NCBI RefSeq assembly: GCF_009729095.1
Contig: NZ_VTGX01000004.1
Location: 310,001-374,000 of the forward strand
DNA: 64,000 nt
Source of the DNA: Mycolicibacterium sp. CBMA 247
Lineage (GTDB): Bacteria; Actinomycetota; Actinomycetes; Mycobacteriales; Mycobacteriaceae
Reading direction: 5' to 3'
Shown: positions 52,706 to 61,791 of the stretch, piece by piece
Numbering within the stretch: position 1 is the stretch's first letter
Layout: every line of letters begins with the position of its first letter
The notes under the pieces: generated by a model
Database searches by the model: none
Told to the model about the DNA's origin: nothing
Seen by the model: the letters and a program-made list of their open reading frames with translations, nothing else
Made by a program: the position numbers and the translations under genes

Positions 52706-53074
52706 TTACACCTGACCGGCGGCAGCCAGCGCGTGATATCCGCCGACGACATCGGTGGACCGGTACAGACCCAGGTCGACGAGTGCGGCGGCGGCCAGGC
52801 TCGAGGTGTAGCCCTCGGAGCACAGGATCACCCAGTGGACGTCGTCGTCGACGGCCTGCGGTATCCGCGCGGCACTGGTCGGGTCGCACCGCCACTCCAG
52901 CACGTTGCGCTCGATGACCAGCGCCCCGGGCACCGAGCCCTCGGCGGTGCGTTGGGCGGCCGGGCGGATGTCGACCAGTACGGCGCCGGAGTCCAGCGCG
53001 GCGGGCAGGTCCTCGGCGGGCAGCCGGTGCAGCCGGGTGCGGGCCTGTTCCAACACGGTGTCGATACGGCTCAT
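52706..53074 (-). CDS. Rhodanese-like sulfurtransferase (Rv1066-like)
   Basis: 122 residues of a single rhodanese domain: VDIRPAAQR, GALVIERNVLEW, and an active loop with Cys85 (CSEGYTSS). It moves sulfane sulfur to an acceptor such as thiol or cyanide. It lies 2 bp downstream of cysteine dioxygenase, so it probably processes products of cysteine oxidation. Confidence 0.92.
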   Translation of the reverse strand: MSRIDTVLEQARTRLHRLPAEDLPAALDSGAVLVDIRPAAQRTAEGSVPGALVIERNVLEWRCDPTSAARIPQAVDDDVHWVILCSEGYTSSLAAAALVDLGLYRSTDVVGGYHALAAAGQV

Positions 53075-53076
53075 CG

Positions 53077-53637
53077 CTATCCCTCCGGAGCGTCGGTGAG
53101 CTCGGTGCGCTTGCGGCGCAACGTGTTCTGTGGTGTCACCTCGTAGTAGGACATCGCTGTCAGTGGAGGTGAGTAGGCATGCACGCTCACGGTCGGAGCC
53201 GGAGCGCCGGCGACATCGGGCCGCGCCCCGGAGACAGGCACAGCCGTCGCATCGGGTGCGTGCACCACATCGTGCACCCAGCCCAGCGGGAACGCCGCCT
53301 GATCGCCTGCCGAGAGCCGTCGCTGCCGCAACATCTCACCGTCCCAACGAGTTTCGCGTAGCGAACCGGAAACGACGGTCAACGCGCCCAACGAGCCGCC
53401 GTGATCGTGCAGTTCGGTCGACTTGTCGGGCACCCAGCTGATCAACCAGACATCGAGCTCGTCGTCACCGGAAAGCCGGGTGTACCACCGGTCATCCTCG
53501 GGCAGTCCCCGCAGCAGTCGGTCGTACCGACCGGACAGCACATCGTCGGCGGCGCGGTCGGTGGTGTGCAGCAGATCGGGCAATCGCAGCCGGGTAGGCG
53601 CGGAGACAGTAGGAACGGGCGCGAGCGTGGACAGCAT
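53077..53637 (-). CDS. Cysteine dioxygenase, type I (Rv1065-like)
   Basis: 186 residues of the cupin fold. The iron ligands are HDH (H77, H79) and H122 in GWVHDVVH, the CDO three-His set. It oxidises cysteine to cysteine sulfinate with O2. A GGAG precedes the ATG; 45 nt upstream ends a 14-codon ORF with two adjacent Cys codons, suggesting control by cysteine. Operon with the rhodanese. Confidence 0.92.
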   Translation of the reverse strand: MLSTLAPVPTVSAPTRLRLPDLLHTTDRAADDVLSGRYDRLLRGLPEDDRWYTRLSGDDELDVWLISWVPDKSTELHDHGGSLGALTVVSGSLRETRWDGEMLRQRRLSAGDQAAFPLGWVHDVVHAPDATAVPVSGARPDVAGAPAPTVSVHAYSPPLTAMSYYEVTPQNTLRRKRTELTDAPEG

Positions 53638-53674
53638 CAGAGCAACTCCAAGAATGACGGCGGATCAGGGCGGA

Positions 53675-53694
53675 CGGGCGCGCTAGCGAGCCCG
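53675..53694 (-). promoter_or_regulatory. Hairpin overlapping the end of the Cys-Cys leader ORF
   Basis: A 20-bp near-palindrome (9 of 10 pairs) whose 5' half begins directly after the two Cys codons on the minus strand and includes the leader stop. Confidence 0.55.
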
Positions 53695-53727
53695 ACAACA
53701 CTCCTGGAATCCGGTACGTTCCGTCAT
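53683..53727 (-). CDS. 14-residue leader peptide with tandem cysteines
   Basis: ATG at 53727, TAG at 53683-53685: MTERTGFQECCRAR. It precedes the CDO-rhodanese operon by 45 nt, and a TGCATA-type box puts the transcription start within a few nt of the ATG. Short leaderless ORFs with consecutive Cys codons are described in M. smegmatis as cysteine-responsive attenuators of downstream genes. This one fits that pattern, with a hairpin right after the Cys codons. Confidence 0.65.
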   Translation of the reverse strand: MTERTGFQECCRAR

Positions 53728-53739
53728 GGCGGCCAGTGT

Positions 53740-53749
53740 TGCATAGATT
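53740..53749. promoter_or_regulatory. Overlapping divergent -10 boxes
   Basis: TAGATT (53744-53749, plus strand, 6 nt before the lpqV ATG) overlaps TATGCA (53740-53745, minus strand, 12 nt before the leader ORF). Confidence 0.45.
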
Positions 53750-53755
53750 GGCGGC

Positions 53756-54214
53756 ATGCGCAGTTACACGTGGACCTCACGCTTGACCGCAGGCACCGTC
53801 GCAGCCGCCGGCCTCAGCCTGATGATCGGATGCTCGACACAGGCCGGCAAGAATCAGGGCGGGGAGTCCGCGGCACCGTCCCCGCAAGCGACCACGACCA
53901 CCGGATCACCGACCCCGACGGTCAAGCCCGGCGAGATCGCGGTGTCCCCCGGCGGGGTCACGACAGCGGTCGGCGCCGACGCGCAGTCCACCGAAGAGGA
54001 GTACTTCCAGGCCTGTCACGCCGCAAAGATCTGGATGGAGGCCAAGGGCGGCGACCTCAAAGCGCAGATCGAGCCGTACCTGGCGAGCCTGCAGGCGCCG
54101 CAAGCAGCGCCCGGGCCCGGCACCTACAACGTGGCGTGGGCCCAGCTCGAGCCTGGCCGTCAGGCCGCCGTCATCGTCGCGGCGAAGGCAGCGGCCGACG
54201 AGCTCTGCAGCTAG
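53756..54214 (+). CDS. lpqV: Lipoprotein LpqV-like
   Basis: 152 residues. A signal peptide with arginine and a hydrophobic stretch ends in the lipobox LMIGC (Cys26), where lipid is attached after cleavage. A Ser/Thr/Pro-rich linker follows, then a small helical domain with two cysteines (FQACHA and ELCS) that can form a disulfide. Role outside the membrane unknown. TAGATT gives a leaderless start. Confidence 0.85.
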   Translation: MRSYTWTSRLTAGTVAAAGLSLMIGCSTQAGKNQGGESAAPSPQATTTTGSPTPTVKPGEIAVSPGGVTTAVGADAQSTEEEYFQACHAAKIWMEAKGGDLKAQIEPYLASLQAPQAAPGPGTYNVAWAQLEPGRQAAVIVAAKAAADELCS

Positions 54215-55920
54215 TTCGAATCACGCTGCGGCAAATCCCCGGGCCCGCCGCCCTGGGCGGCCACCCAGGCGCGACCGCGCTCGACGGCGATGTCGAGCGC
54301 GCCGAAGATCCGGTCGGTAGCCGGCACGACGCCGTCCTCGCCCAGCAGGTCGTCGAGCCCACCGCGCCGCAGTACCTGCGCGGTGCCGGGATTGACCCCG
54401 GCGATGATCAGCTTGCCGTTGTTGACCGCCAACTGGCCGGCCCACCGGCGCAGCGCCTTGATCGTCACCGATGACGGCACGTCGGGCAGCGCCCGCAGGC
54501 TGAGCACCACCACGGCATTCGTGGTGCCTTCGGCACGAGGCCACGTTTCATCGATGCGGGCCACCTCGGCGAACAGCCCGACCCCGGCGTAGTGCAGCAC
54601 GGTGACGTCATTGCTGGCGCACCGCTCGGGGACGGGTGATTGCTGCCAGCCGCCGTCGGCGGTCGGCTGCAACGCCACCAGCTGGGCGGTGTCGGCTGCC
54701 TTGGCGCAGTAGAGCACCAACGACGTGATCACGCCGATCAGGATCGCGGTGTGCAGCGGCAGCTGCGTGGTGGCCGCGAAGGTCACCAGCATCGCCACCG
54801 CCGACAGCGGAGCGACGCGCAGCACCAGCTTGATGTCGGGCAGCCTGCCGACCACCAGCTCGGCGCCGATCACCAGGATCAGCCCGCCGATCACCGGCAT
54901 CGGGATGATCTCCGCGGCCGACCCGGCCACCAGCACCAGCACGGCAAGCCAGAGCCCGGCGAAGATGCCCGCCCACCGGGTTTGGGCGCCCGCCGAGGTC
55001 GCCACCCCGGTGCGCGACAATGAGCCGCCGGCCGGCAGCGCTCCGAACAGTCCGCCGGCCACATTCGCCGCGCCCTGGGCCAGGAAATCGCCGTTCATGT
55101 TGGTGCGGCTGCCGTCCGGGTTGGGCACGGCGGCAGAGATTCCGGCAGCCTGGGCCAGCGCGACGAGCGCCACCGCCACGCCGCCGACGATCAGCTCGGG
55201 CATCGCCGCGAAGTTCGGAATCGTCACCGGTGGAAGCGCATTCGCGATCGACGCGATGTCACCCACGGTTTCGACGTCGATATGCGTGACAGCCACCACC
55301 GCAGTCACCACGACGAGCGCCAGCAACGTCGCGAACGATTCGAGCGGTTTGATGAAGTGGAACACCGCCCACACCGCCACGGTGCCCAGGGCTACCGCCA
55401 CGGCGGCTGGATGCCATAGACCGATGTGCGCCAGCGAGTCGATGAACTTGCCGATGGTGTTGCCGCTCTGCGGTTTGTAGCCGGTGGCGTCGCCGAGGAC
55501 GCCGGCCACGATCTGCAGGGCAATGCCGGTGGAGAAGCCCGTCATCACGGCATTGGAGACGAAGTTCATGATCGAACCGAACCGCAGCAGGCCGAACAGC
55601 AGCATCACCACGCCGACCACGACCGCCAACGCGGCGACGTTGGCCGGATCCTGCGGATCCAGCCCGGATTCCTTGAGCACGCTGCGCGACGTCAGGGCGA
55701 TGGCACTGGTCAACGTCGTCACCATCAGCACCGTGCGGGCGAACAGTGACCCGATGATGCCGGGCATGACGCCGGCATAGATGCCGGTAACCGGGTTGAA
55801 GCCGCCGATGCTGGCATAGGCCATGCCCTCGGGGATGGAGAACAATCCCGTGACCAGTCCGGCGATGACATCGCGAGGCTTGGGACGGCCCAGCTTCCGT
55901 GCGAATGTTGGCGCACCCAC
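54211..55920 (-). CDS. SulP family anion transporter with STAS domain
   Basis: 569 residues. Ten or more transmembrane segments (about 18-395) follow the SulP start VIAGLVTGLFSIPEGMAYA, and a cytoplasmic STAS domain occupies the last 150 residues. SulP proteins carry sulfate, bicarbonate or other anions; the substrate cannot be decided. GTG start. Its end overlaps the lpqV stop by 4 bp. A sulfate role would fit the sulfur genes beside it. Confidence 0.9.
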   Translation of the reverse strand: MGAPTFARKLGRPKPRDVIAGLVTGLFSIPEGMAYASIGGFNPVTGIYAGVMPGIIGSLFARTVLMVTTLTSAIALTSRSVLKESGLDPQDPANVAALAVVVGVVMLLFGLLRFGSIMNFVSNAVMTGFSTGIALQIVAGVLGDATGYKPQSGNTIGKFIDSLAHIGLWHPAAVAVALGTVAVWAVFHFIKPLESFATLLALVVVTAVVAVTHIDVETVGDIASIANALPPVTIPNFAAMPELIVGGVAVALVALAQAAGISAAVPNPDGSRTNMNGDFLAQGAANVAGGLFGALPAGGSLSRTGVATSAGAQTRWAGIFAGLWLAVLVLVAGSAAEIIPMPVIGGLILVIGAELVVGRLPDIKLVLRVAPLSAVAMLVTFAATTQLPLHTAILIGVITSLVLYCAKAADTAQLVALQPTADGGWQQSPVPERCASNDVTVLHYAGVGLFAEVARIDETWPRAEGTTNAVVVLSLRALPDVPSSVTIKALRRWAGQLAVNNGKLIIAGVNPGTAQVLRRGGLDDLLGEDGVVPATDRIFGALDIAVERGRAWVAAQGGGPGDLPQRDSN

Positions 55921-56028
55921 GGGTCAACCCTGCCACGAATGAGTCCGACGTGGGCGATACTGCGAATGTGCGGGTGCCCGGAATCGTTCCGCATCGACCG
56001 TCGCGACGCTCACGGCGTCGACGATGCT

Positions 56029-56104
56029 GGGCGCCGGGGTTCTGGCCGGATCATCCGGCGCCCCTTTGGAATTGATCACCCTAACCCGGCTGGTCGGGGT
56101 GATC
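56029..56104. promoter_or_regulatory. Two adjacent hairpins upstream of the CocE-type gene
   Basis: GGGCGCCGG (56029-56037) pairs with CCGGCGCCC (56055-56063); GATCACCC (56074-56081) pairs with GGGTGATC (56097-56104). Both perfect, ending 28 bp before the ATG. Confidence 0.45.
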
Positions 56105-56132
56105 CTGGTGGCCGCAAGAATCGAGGTGCCCG

Positions 56133-57854
56133 ATGGCCACTTCATCCGACGCGCCAGCAGTGGACCGCCCCTGGAAGCGCTCAGGTGCCGCGCGCTACGC
56201 CCTCTCGCGACTGCGCGGGTTCGTACGGACTCCGGTCGAGGTCTACGAACCGGCACCCGGCACAGTCGTCGTCCAGCACGATGTGCCCGTCACCATGCGG
56301 GACGGCACCGTGCTGCGCGTCAACGTCCACCTCCCCGGGCCAGATGTCGCCGCCGGGGCCGCTGGGGCAGGCAACGGACAGTTCCCGGTGCTGCTGTGCG
56401 CGCACCCGTACGGCAAGGACAAGGTGCCCGCCAAGAAGAAGCGGGGCAAGGGGTACTCGCTGCCGTTCCAGTACCGGGCACTGCGCCAGCCGACCACCAT
56501 CCGATTCTCGTCGTTGACCAGTTGGGAGGCCCCGGATCCCGCATGGTGGGCAGCCCGCGGGTTCGCGAGCGTGAACTGCGATCTACGCGGTGCGGGCACA
56601 TCCGGCGGTGTGGGCTCGCTGCTGTCCGATCAGGAGGGCGAAGACGTCTACGACCTCATCGAGTGGGCGGCCACCCAACCGTGGAGCACCGGCGCCATCG
56701 GCATGCTCGGCGTTTCGTACCTGGCGATCTCGCAATGGAAGTCGGCCGCTCTGAAACCGCCGCATCTCAAGGCGATCGTGCCATGGGAAGGCATGACCGA
56801 CCCCTATCGCGATCTGCTGCGACCGGGCGGCATCCAGGAGATCGGGTTCGTCAAGCTGTGGGGCCGCGGGCTCAAGACCGCACGCCTGAAATATGGACTG
56901 GAGAAAGAGAATACGGACCGACCCAGCTACGACGACTGGTGGCGGTCGCTGGTTCCCGCCTTGGATCGCATCGAGGTGCCCGCACTGATCTGCGGCAGCT
57001 TCTCCGACAACAACCTGCACAGCCGGGGTTCTATCCGGGCATTCGAGCAGATCTCGTCGGCTGAGCGGCACCTTTACACCCACCGGGCCGGCAAGTGGGC
57101 GACGTTCTATTCCGATGAGGCCCTGCAGACCCAGCTGAATTTCCTGGACCGGCACCTGCGCGGCGGCACCCAACCGATGCTTCCCCGGGTACGACTCGAG
57201 GTCAGGGAAAGCCGAGATCACATCACCTCGGTTCGTGCGGAAACCGCGTGGCCGCTTGAGTCGACCCAATGGACACCGCTGCATCTGACCAACACCGGCC
57301 TGACCACCGAACCCGTCAGCACCACCGGTTCGATCGACTTCGACTCCCGTTCAGCGGCAGTGCGTTTCGGCTGGACGGTGCCCGCCGATACCGAACTGAC
57401 GGGTCCCATGTCGCTGCGCTTGTTCATAGCCTCCGACACCGCCGACGTCGATCTGTTCGTCGGCGTCGAGAAGTGGCGCGGTTCGACTCATATCCCGTTC
57501 GAGGGTTCGTACGGCTTCGGCCGCGACCGCGTCACCACTGGGTGGTTGAGGGCGTCGATGCGGGCACTTGACGAGTCGGAGTCACGCCGGTTCGAGCCGG
57601 TGCCCGCTTTCACGACGAGCGAGCCATTGCGTCCCGGTGAGATTGTCCCAGTGGACATTCCACTCGGACCGTCAGCGACGCTGTTCCGGGCGGGTGAGCA
57701 GTTGCGTCTCGTGGTGGCCGGCCGCTGGCTATGGCCGCGCAATCCTCTCACCGGGCAGTTCCCGGCGGCCTACGAGCGGCGGTCTCGCGGCACTTGCACA
57801 TTGCATTGGGGCCCGGACCGGCAGGCACGACTGCTCGTGCCGGTGATCCCGTAG
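56133..57854 (+). CDS. CocE/NonD alpha/beta hydrolase (X-Pro dipeptidyl-peptidase S15 family)
   Basis: 573 residues: S15-type catalytic domain with nucleophile Ser195 in GVSYLA, DLRGAGTSGG before it, and a C-terminal jelly-roll domain (about 360-573). Cytoplasmic, no signal peptide. The family includes cocaine esterase and peptidases; the substrate is unknown. Confidence 0.9.
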   Translation: MATSSDAPAVDRPWKRSGAARYALSRLRGFVRTPVEVYEPAPGTVVVQHDVPVTMRDGTVLRVNVHLPGPDVAAGAAGAGNGQFPVLLCAHPYGKDKVPAKKKRGKGYSLPFQYRALRQPTTIRFSSLTSWEAPDPAWWAARGFASVNCDLRGAGTSGGVGSLLSDQEGEDVYDLIEWAATQPWSTGAIGMLGVSYLAISQWKSAALKPPHLKAIVPWEGMTDPYRDLLRPGGIQEIGFVKLWGRGLKTARLKYGLEKENTDRPSYDDWWRSLVPALDRIEVPALICGSFSDNNLHSRGSIRAFEQISSAERHLYTHRAGKWATFYSDEALQTQLNFLDRHLRGGTQPMLPRVRLEVRESRDHITSVRAETAWPLESTQWTPLHLTNTGLTTEPVSTTGSIDFDSRSAAVRFGWTVPADTELTGPMSLRLFIASDTADVDLFVGVEKWRGSTHIPFEGSYGFGRDRVTTGWLRASMRALDESESRRFEPVPAFTTSEPLRPGEIVPVDIPLGPSATLFRAGEQLRLVVAGRWLWPRNPLTGQFPAAYERRSRGTCTLHWGPDRQARLLVPVIP

Positions 57855-57903
57855 AGCAGACCCGCGCCCTCCCACCCGGCCGGCCGCACGGCAGAATGGA
57901 CGC

Positions 57904-58878
57904 ATGCGAGTTGCGCTGGCTCTCGGCAGCGGAGGTGCGCGCGGCTACGCGCACATCGGGGTGATCAACGAACTGTCCGACCGCGGTTACGAGGTCGTCG
58001 GGGTGTCCGGCTCATCGATGGGTGCGCTGGTCGGCGGTCTGCACGCGGCGGGCAAGCTCGACGATTTCGCCGACTGGGCACGGACTTTGACCCAGCGGGC
58101 GGTGTTGCGGCTGTTGGATCCATCGATCACCGCGGCAGGCATCCTGCGCGCCGAGAAGATCCTCGACGCGGTTCGCGACATCATCGGCGAGGCCACGATC
58201 GAAGAACTGCCGATCCCCTACACGGCGGTCGCGACGGATCTGATCGCCGGCAAGTCCGTGTGGCTGCAACGTGGCCCGGTGGACTCGGCGATCCGGGCGT
58301 CGATCGCGATCCCCGGCGTGATCGCGCCACATGTGCTCAACGGCCGATTGCTCGGTGACGGCGGCATCCTCGATCCGCTGCCCATGGCGCCGATCGCTGC
58401 GGTCAATGCCGACCTCACCATCGCGGTCAGCGTCTCAGGTAGCGAACCGACCCCGTCGGCCAACGAGGCCGAACCCGGACCGCGGCCCACCACCGAGTGG
58501 TTGAATCGCATGCTGCGCAGCACCTCGGCGGTGCTCGACACCGCCTCGGTGCGCAGCGTGCTGGATCGGCCCACCGCCCGTGCGGTGCTCAGCCGGTTCG
58601 GCGCTTCGATGCCGGAGGCCGATGAAGACGCTGATCAGGGCGGCGGTCTGCCGGAGCTTCCCGAGCCGGCCGGGGTGCCGCGGCTGGGCAGCTTCGAGGT
58701 GATGTACCGCACCATCGACATCGCGCAGGCCGCGCTGGCCCGGCACACTCTCGCGGCGTACCCGCCCGACCTGTTGATCGAGGTGCCCCGCACGGTGTGC
58801 CGCAGCCTGGAGTTCAACCGCGCCGCTGAGGTGATCGCGATCGGACGGGAACTGACCGCCCGAGCGCTCGACGGCTGA
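57904..58878 (+). CDS. Patatin-like phospholipase (RssA-type, Rv1063c-like)
   Basis: 324 residues. Oxyanion GSGGARG (8-14), nucleophile Ser38 in GSSMG, and Asp152 of the GDGG motif make the Ser-Asp dyad. Predicted to remove fatty acyl groups. A 50-bp gap separates it from the CocE-type gene, possible operon. Confidence 0.93.
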   Translation: MRVALALGSGGARGYAHIGVINELSDRGYEVVGVSGSSMGALVGGLHAAGKLDDFADWARTLTQRAVLRLLDPSITAAGILRAEKILDAVRDIIGEATIEELPIPYTAVATDLIAGKSVWLQRGPVDSAIRASIAIPGVIAPHVLNGRLLGDGGILDPLPMAPIAAVNADLTIAVSVSGSEPTPSANEAEPGPRPTTEWLNRMLRSTSAVLDTASVRSVLDRPTARAVLSRFGASMPEADEDADQGGGLPELPEPAGVPRLGSFEVMYRTIDIAQAALARHTLAAYPPDLLIEVPRTVCRSLEFNRAAEVIAIGRELTARALDG

Positions 58879-58911
58879 CGCCGGCCGAAAGGCTGACGCT
58901 GTTTCGGCGAG

Positions 58912-59769
58912 TCACTCAGCCAGAAACTCCGCGACCTCGGCGGCCACTCGCCGCCCTTGGGCACGTCCAGCCTGAGCCGAGGGCACCCGGCAGGCCGGGT
59001 CGAGCGGGTTCTTGCCGAACGCGGCCAGGGCTTCGTCGTCGGCGAAGATCCCCAGCGACCGTCCGTCGAAGCCGTCGACCTCCTCGGCCGCGCCGCCACC
59101 GAACGGCGACGGTGTCGAGCGGCCCTGCGGCACCAGCGCCACCGCGGTGTCACAGTCGGCGGCCAGCGCCATGTTGACCGCGCTGCCGATGCCGCCGTCC
59201 ATGAACCGGCGGCCGCCGATCGTCACCACGGGCCATACCCCTGGCACCGCGCAACTGGCGGCGACCGCGTCGACCAGCGACACCCCGGAGTCGGAGTCCA
59301 GCGTCACGAGTTCGCCCGTATCGATGTCGACGGCCGAGATCCGCAGCACCTGGGAGGGCCAGTCATGCGAGGGAAGGCGTTGTTCGATCACCTTGCGGCG
59401 GACCGCCGGGTCGACGGTGGCGGTGTTCAGCGCCACGGTGCCGATGGCCTGCAATTTCTGTGCCTTGGTGGTGTTCGGCGTCAGCATCGCCTTGACGAAC
59501 AGGTCGGTGACGTTGTCGATACTCACGCCGGGGTCGAGTTCGGCGGAATCGACACCGACCTGACGCTCGAACAGTTCGTTGAGGCTCAGCCCGCTGCCGA
59601 GCTGCGCCGCCACCGTCGAACCCGCCGACGTGCCCACCAGCACGTCGGCGGCGATCAGCGCGTCAGCCGTTTCGGGAGATTCGTCGGCGATGCCCTGCAG
59701 GATGCCGGTCTCCCAGGCAATTCCGGCGATACCGCCGCCGGCGAGCACGAGTGCACGTTTGAAAGTCAC
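58912..59769 (-). CDS. Patatin-like phospholipase (Rv1062-like)
   Basis: 285 residues from the GTG at 59769, the length I recall for Rv1062; a TTG at 59808 would extend it into the preceding gene. GGGIAG (11-16), Ser48 in GTSAG and Asp191 in DGG give the catalytic dyad. Convergent with the previous patatin. Confidence 0.9.
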   Translation of the reverse strand: MTFKRALVLAGGGIAGIAWETGILQGIADESPETADALIAADVLVGTSAGSTVAAQLGSGLSLNELFERQVGVDSAELDPGVSIDNVTDLFVKAMLTPNTTKAQKLQAIGTVALNTATVDPAVRRKVIEQRLPSHDWPSQVLRISAVDIDTGELVTLDSDSGVSLVDAVAASCAVPGVWPVVTIGGRRFMDGGIGSAVNMALAADCDTAVALVPQGRSTPSPFGGGAAEEVDGFDGRSLGIFADDEALAAFGKNPLDPACRVPSAQAGRAQGRRVAAEVAEFLAE

Positions 59770-59804
59770 GAACGTCGAGTGTGCCAGGGCGTCCAGCGTC
59801 AGGC

Positions 59805-60659
59805 TCAAGCGTGCTGCGACGCTGCCGCCTCAGCTGACAGGTCTTCGGGACGCAGAAGGTGACGCGGTGGGTCCGGAAACGCCAACCGACGGTCGATCCC
59901 CAGATCTGCGTCGACGTGCACCAGCTCGCCGGGCGCGATGAGCTGCCAGTCCTCGCCGTCCATCGGCTCGCTGGCGAACACGACCGACGGCTGCGTGCTC
60001 AGGTGCTCGGATTCGGCCCGGATCCGACGGCTGCGCAGGCGCAGGCGCATCTCGTCCGGACGTCTGCGGTCGAGCACGTACAGCTCATGGGTGTCCGGAT
60101 AGCGCAATGCCCACATGTCGGTGGCCGTGCTGAGCAGGAGATTGACGGCGTAGATCGGCACGTTGTCGGCCAACCAGCCGATGGCATCGACGACCCCCGC
60201 GCCGACATCACCGTCATGGGCCCGGACGGCCGCGGTGATGAGCGCGAAGACGCGTTCGGAGTCGGTCTGGCCACCCACCAGGTCCGCCACCCCCAGCTCA
60301 CGTATCCGGTCGTCGAGCGCGTCGAGGCCGTCGACCACACCGTTGTGCGCGAAGATCCGGCCGTCCTGAAGGAACGGATGGGTGTTCACCAGATCGAGCG
60401 CGCCGGTCGAGGCATAGCGGACGTGCGCGATGAAGGTCGTGGCGGTGACATCATGTGCCTCGGTGGCGAATTCGGAGTCCTGCCACGCCGCCACCGGCTC
60501 CTTGTACAGCTCTGCGACGCCGCCGGCGCCGAACACGCCCAGGCCGGTGCCGTCGGGGTTGCGCCTGCTCTGCTCGGCGAGGTTGTCCGGGGCGTCCAGC
60601 AGCCAGAAGGTCGCCGCCACCAGTCGGCGGCCGGCGTGCAAGCCGAACAATCGGCACAT
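59805..60659 (-). CDS. Class II glutamine amidotransferase-like protein (Rv1061-like)
   Basis: 284 residues from the ATG at 60659, giving MCRLFGLHAG with the Ntn nucleophile Cys2. RYASTG, THPF and HNG segments match the YafJ/EgtC-like family. Hydrolyses glutamine or a gamma-glutamyl compound; the partner is unknown. Longer in-frame starts are rejected because Cys must follow the initiator. Confidence 0.92.
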   Translation of the reverse strand: MCRLFGLHAGRRLVAATFWLLDAPDNLAEQSRRNPDGTGLGVFGAGGVAELYKEPVAAWQDSEFATEAHDVTATTFIAHVRYASTGALDLVNTHPFLQDGRIFAHNGVVDGLDALDDRIRELGVADLVGGQTDSERVFALITAAVRAHDGDVGAGVVDAIGWLADNVPIYAVNLLLSTATDMWALRYPDTHELYVLDRRRPDEMRLRLRSRRIRAESEHLSTQPSVVFASEPMDGEDWQLIAPGELVHVDADLGIDRRLAFPDPPRHLLRPEDLSAEAAASQHA

Positions 60660-60723
60660 GCCCTCAGCCCACCCGATCAAGTGCCATGATGCGGATAGTA
60701 ACCGGGTAGAAGAAGGGAAGGCC

Positions 60724-61779
60724 ATGGCATCCGATCTTGGGCCGACCATGCGGGCGGAACGCTTCTACGCCGATACCAAAAGAGTTGTGGTGGAGGATGT
60801 TCCGATTCCCGAACCGGGCCCCGGCGAGGTTCTGGTCAAGGTGGCGTTCTGCGGGATCTGCCATTCCGACCTGAGCCTGATCAACGGCACCTTCCCGGCG
60901 CAGGCGCCGGTGGTGACGCAGGGCCATGAGGCCTCGGGCACCATCGCCAAGCTCGGCCCTGACGTCACCGGCTGGGCCGAGGATGACCGGGTCATCGTCG
61001 CGGCGGGCCGGCCATGCATGGAATGCCCCAATTGCCGGACCGGCGATATCGCCAACTGCATGCGAATCCGGTTGATGGCCTTCGCCTATGACGGCGCGTG
61101 GGCTGAGTACACACTGGCGCAGGCGGTTGGGCTGACCCGCGTGCCCGACAACGTGCCGCTGGAGCAGGCCGCGATCCTCGCCGATGCGGTGTCCACGCCG
61201 TACGGCGCGGTCGTGCGCACCGGCAAGGTCGGTATCGGTGAGTCGGTCGGAGTGTGGGGTCTGGGCGGGGTCGGCACCCACATCGTGCAGCTGGCCCGGC
61301 TGGTCGGAGCCGTGCCGGTGGTGGCCGTCGACATCAAACCCGAGGTGCTGGATCGCGCCCTGGAACTGGGCGCCGACTACGCGTTCAACGCCGACGACGA
61401 GCGGCTCGGCGAGAAGATCGCCGACGTCACCGGAGGCCGGGGACTGGATGTGGCGTTCGACGCCGTCGGACTCAAGTCGACGTTCGAGCAGGCGCTTGGC
61501 CAGCTGACGGTCGGGGGCCGGCTCGTCGCGGTCGGGATGAGTGCCCAGGAGCCGACGATCGGCCCGACATCGATGTTCGGCCTGACTCAGAAGCAGGTGC
61601 TCGGCCACCTGGGCTACCAGAACGTCGACATCTCGACGCTGGCGACTCTCGTTTCCCTGGGCAGGCTGGATCTGTCCCGATCGATCAGCGAGGTCGTGTC
61701 ATTGGAGGACGTGGCCCTGGGCATCGACAAGCTCGAGCGCCAGGAGGGCAACCCGATCCGGATCTTGGTGCAGCCCTAG
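60724..61779 (+). CDS. Zinc-dependent alcohol dehydrogenase
   Basis: 351 residues of the medium-chain family. Catalytic zinc ligands Cys43 or Cys46, His68 and Glu69 lie in GICHSD and GHE; the structural zinc cysteines C98, C101, C104 and C112 are present; the NAD motif is GLGGVG. Converts a primary or secondary alcohol to the aldehyde or ketone. Confidence 0.93.
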   Translation: MASDLGPTMRAERFYADTKRVVVEDVPIPEPGPGEVLVKVAFCGICHSDLSLINGTFPAQAPVVTQGHEASGTIAKLGPDVTGWAEDDRVIVAAGRPCMECPNCRTGDIANCMRIRLMAFAYDGAWAEYTLAQAVGLTRVPDNVPLEQAAILADAVSTPYGAVVRTGKVGIGESVGVWGLGGVGTHIVQLARLVGAVPVVAVDIKPEVLDRALELGADYAFNADDERLGEKIADVTGGRGLDVAFDAVGLKSTFEQALGQLTVGGRLVAVGMSAQEPTIGPTSMFGLTQKQVLGHLGYQNVDISTLATLVSLGRLDLSRSISEVVSLEDVALGIDKLERQEGNPIRILVQP

Positions 61780-61791
61780 CGGTTCAGCCGC

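Noticed and set aside
53492..53701. 69-codon frame over the cysteine dioxygenase 5' region
   Set aside because: Overlaps the dioxygenase in another frame, with no ribosome site or known motif; the 14-codon ORF fits better.
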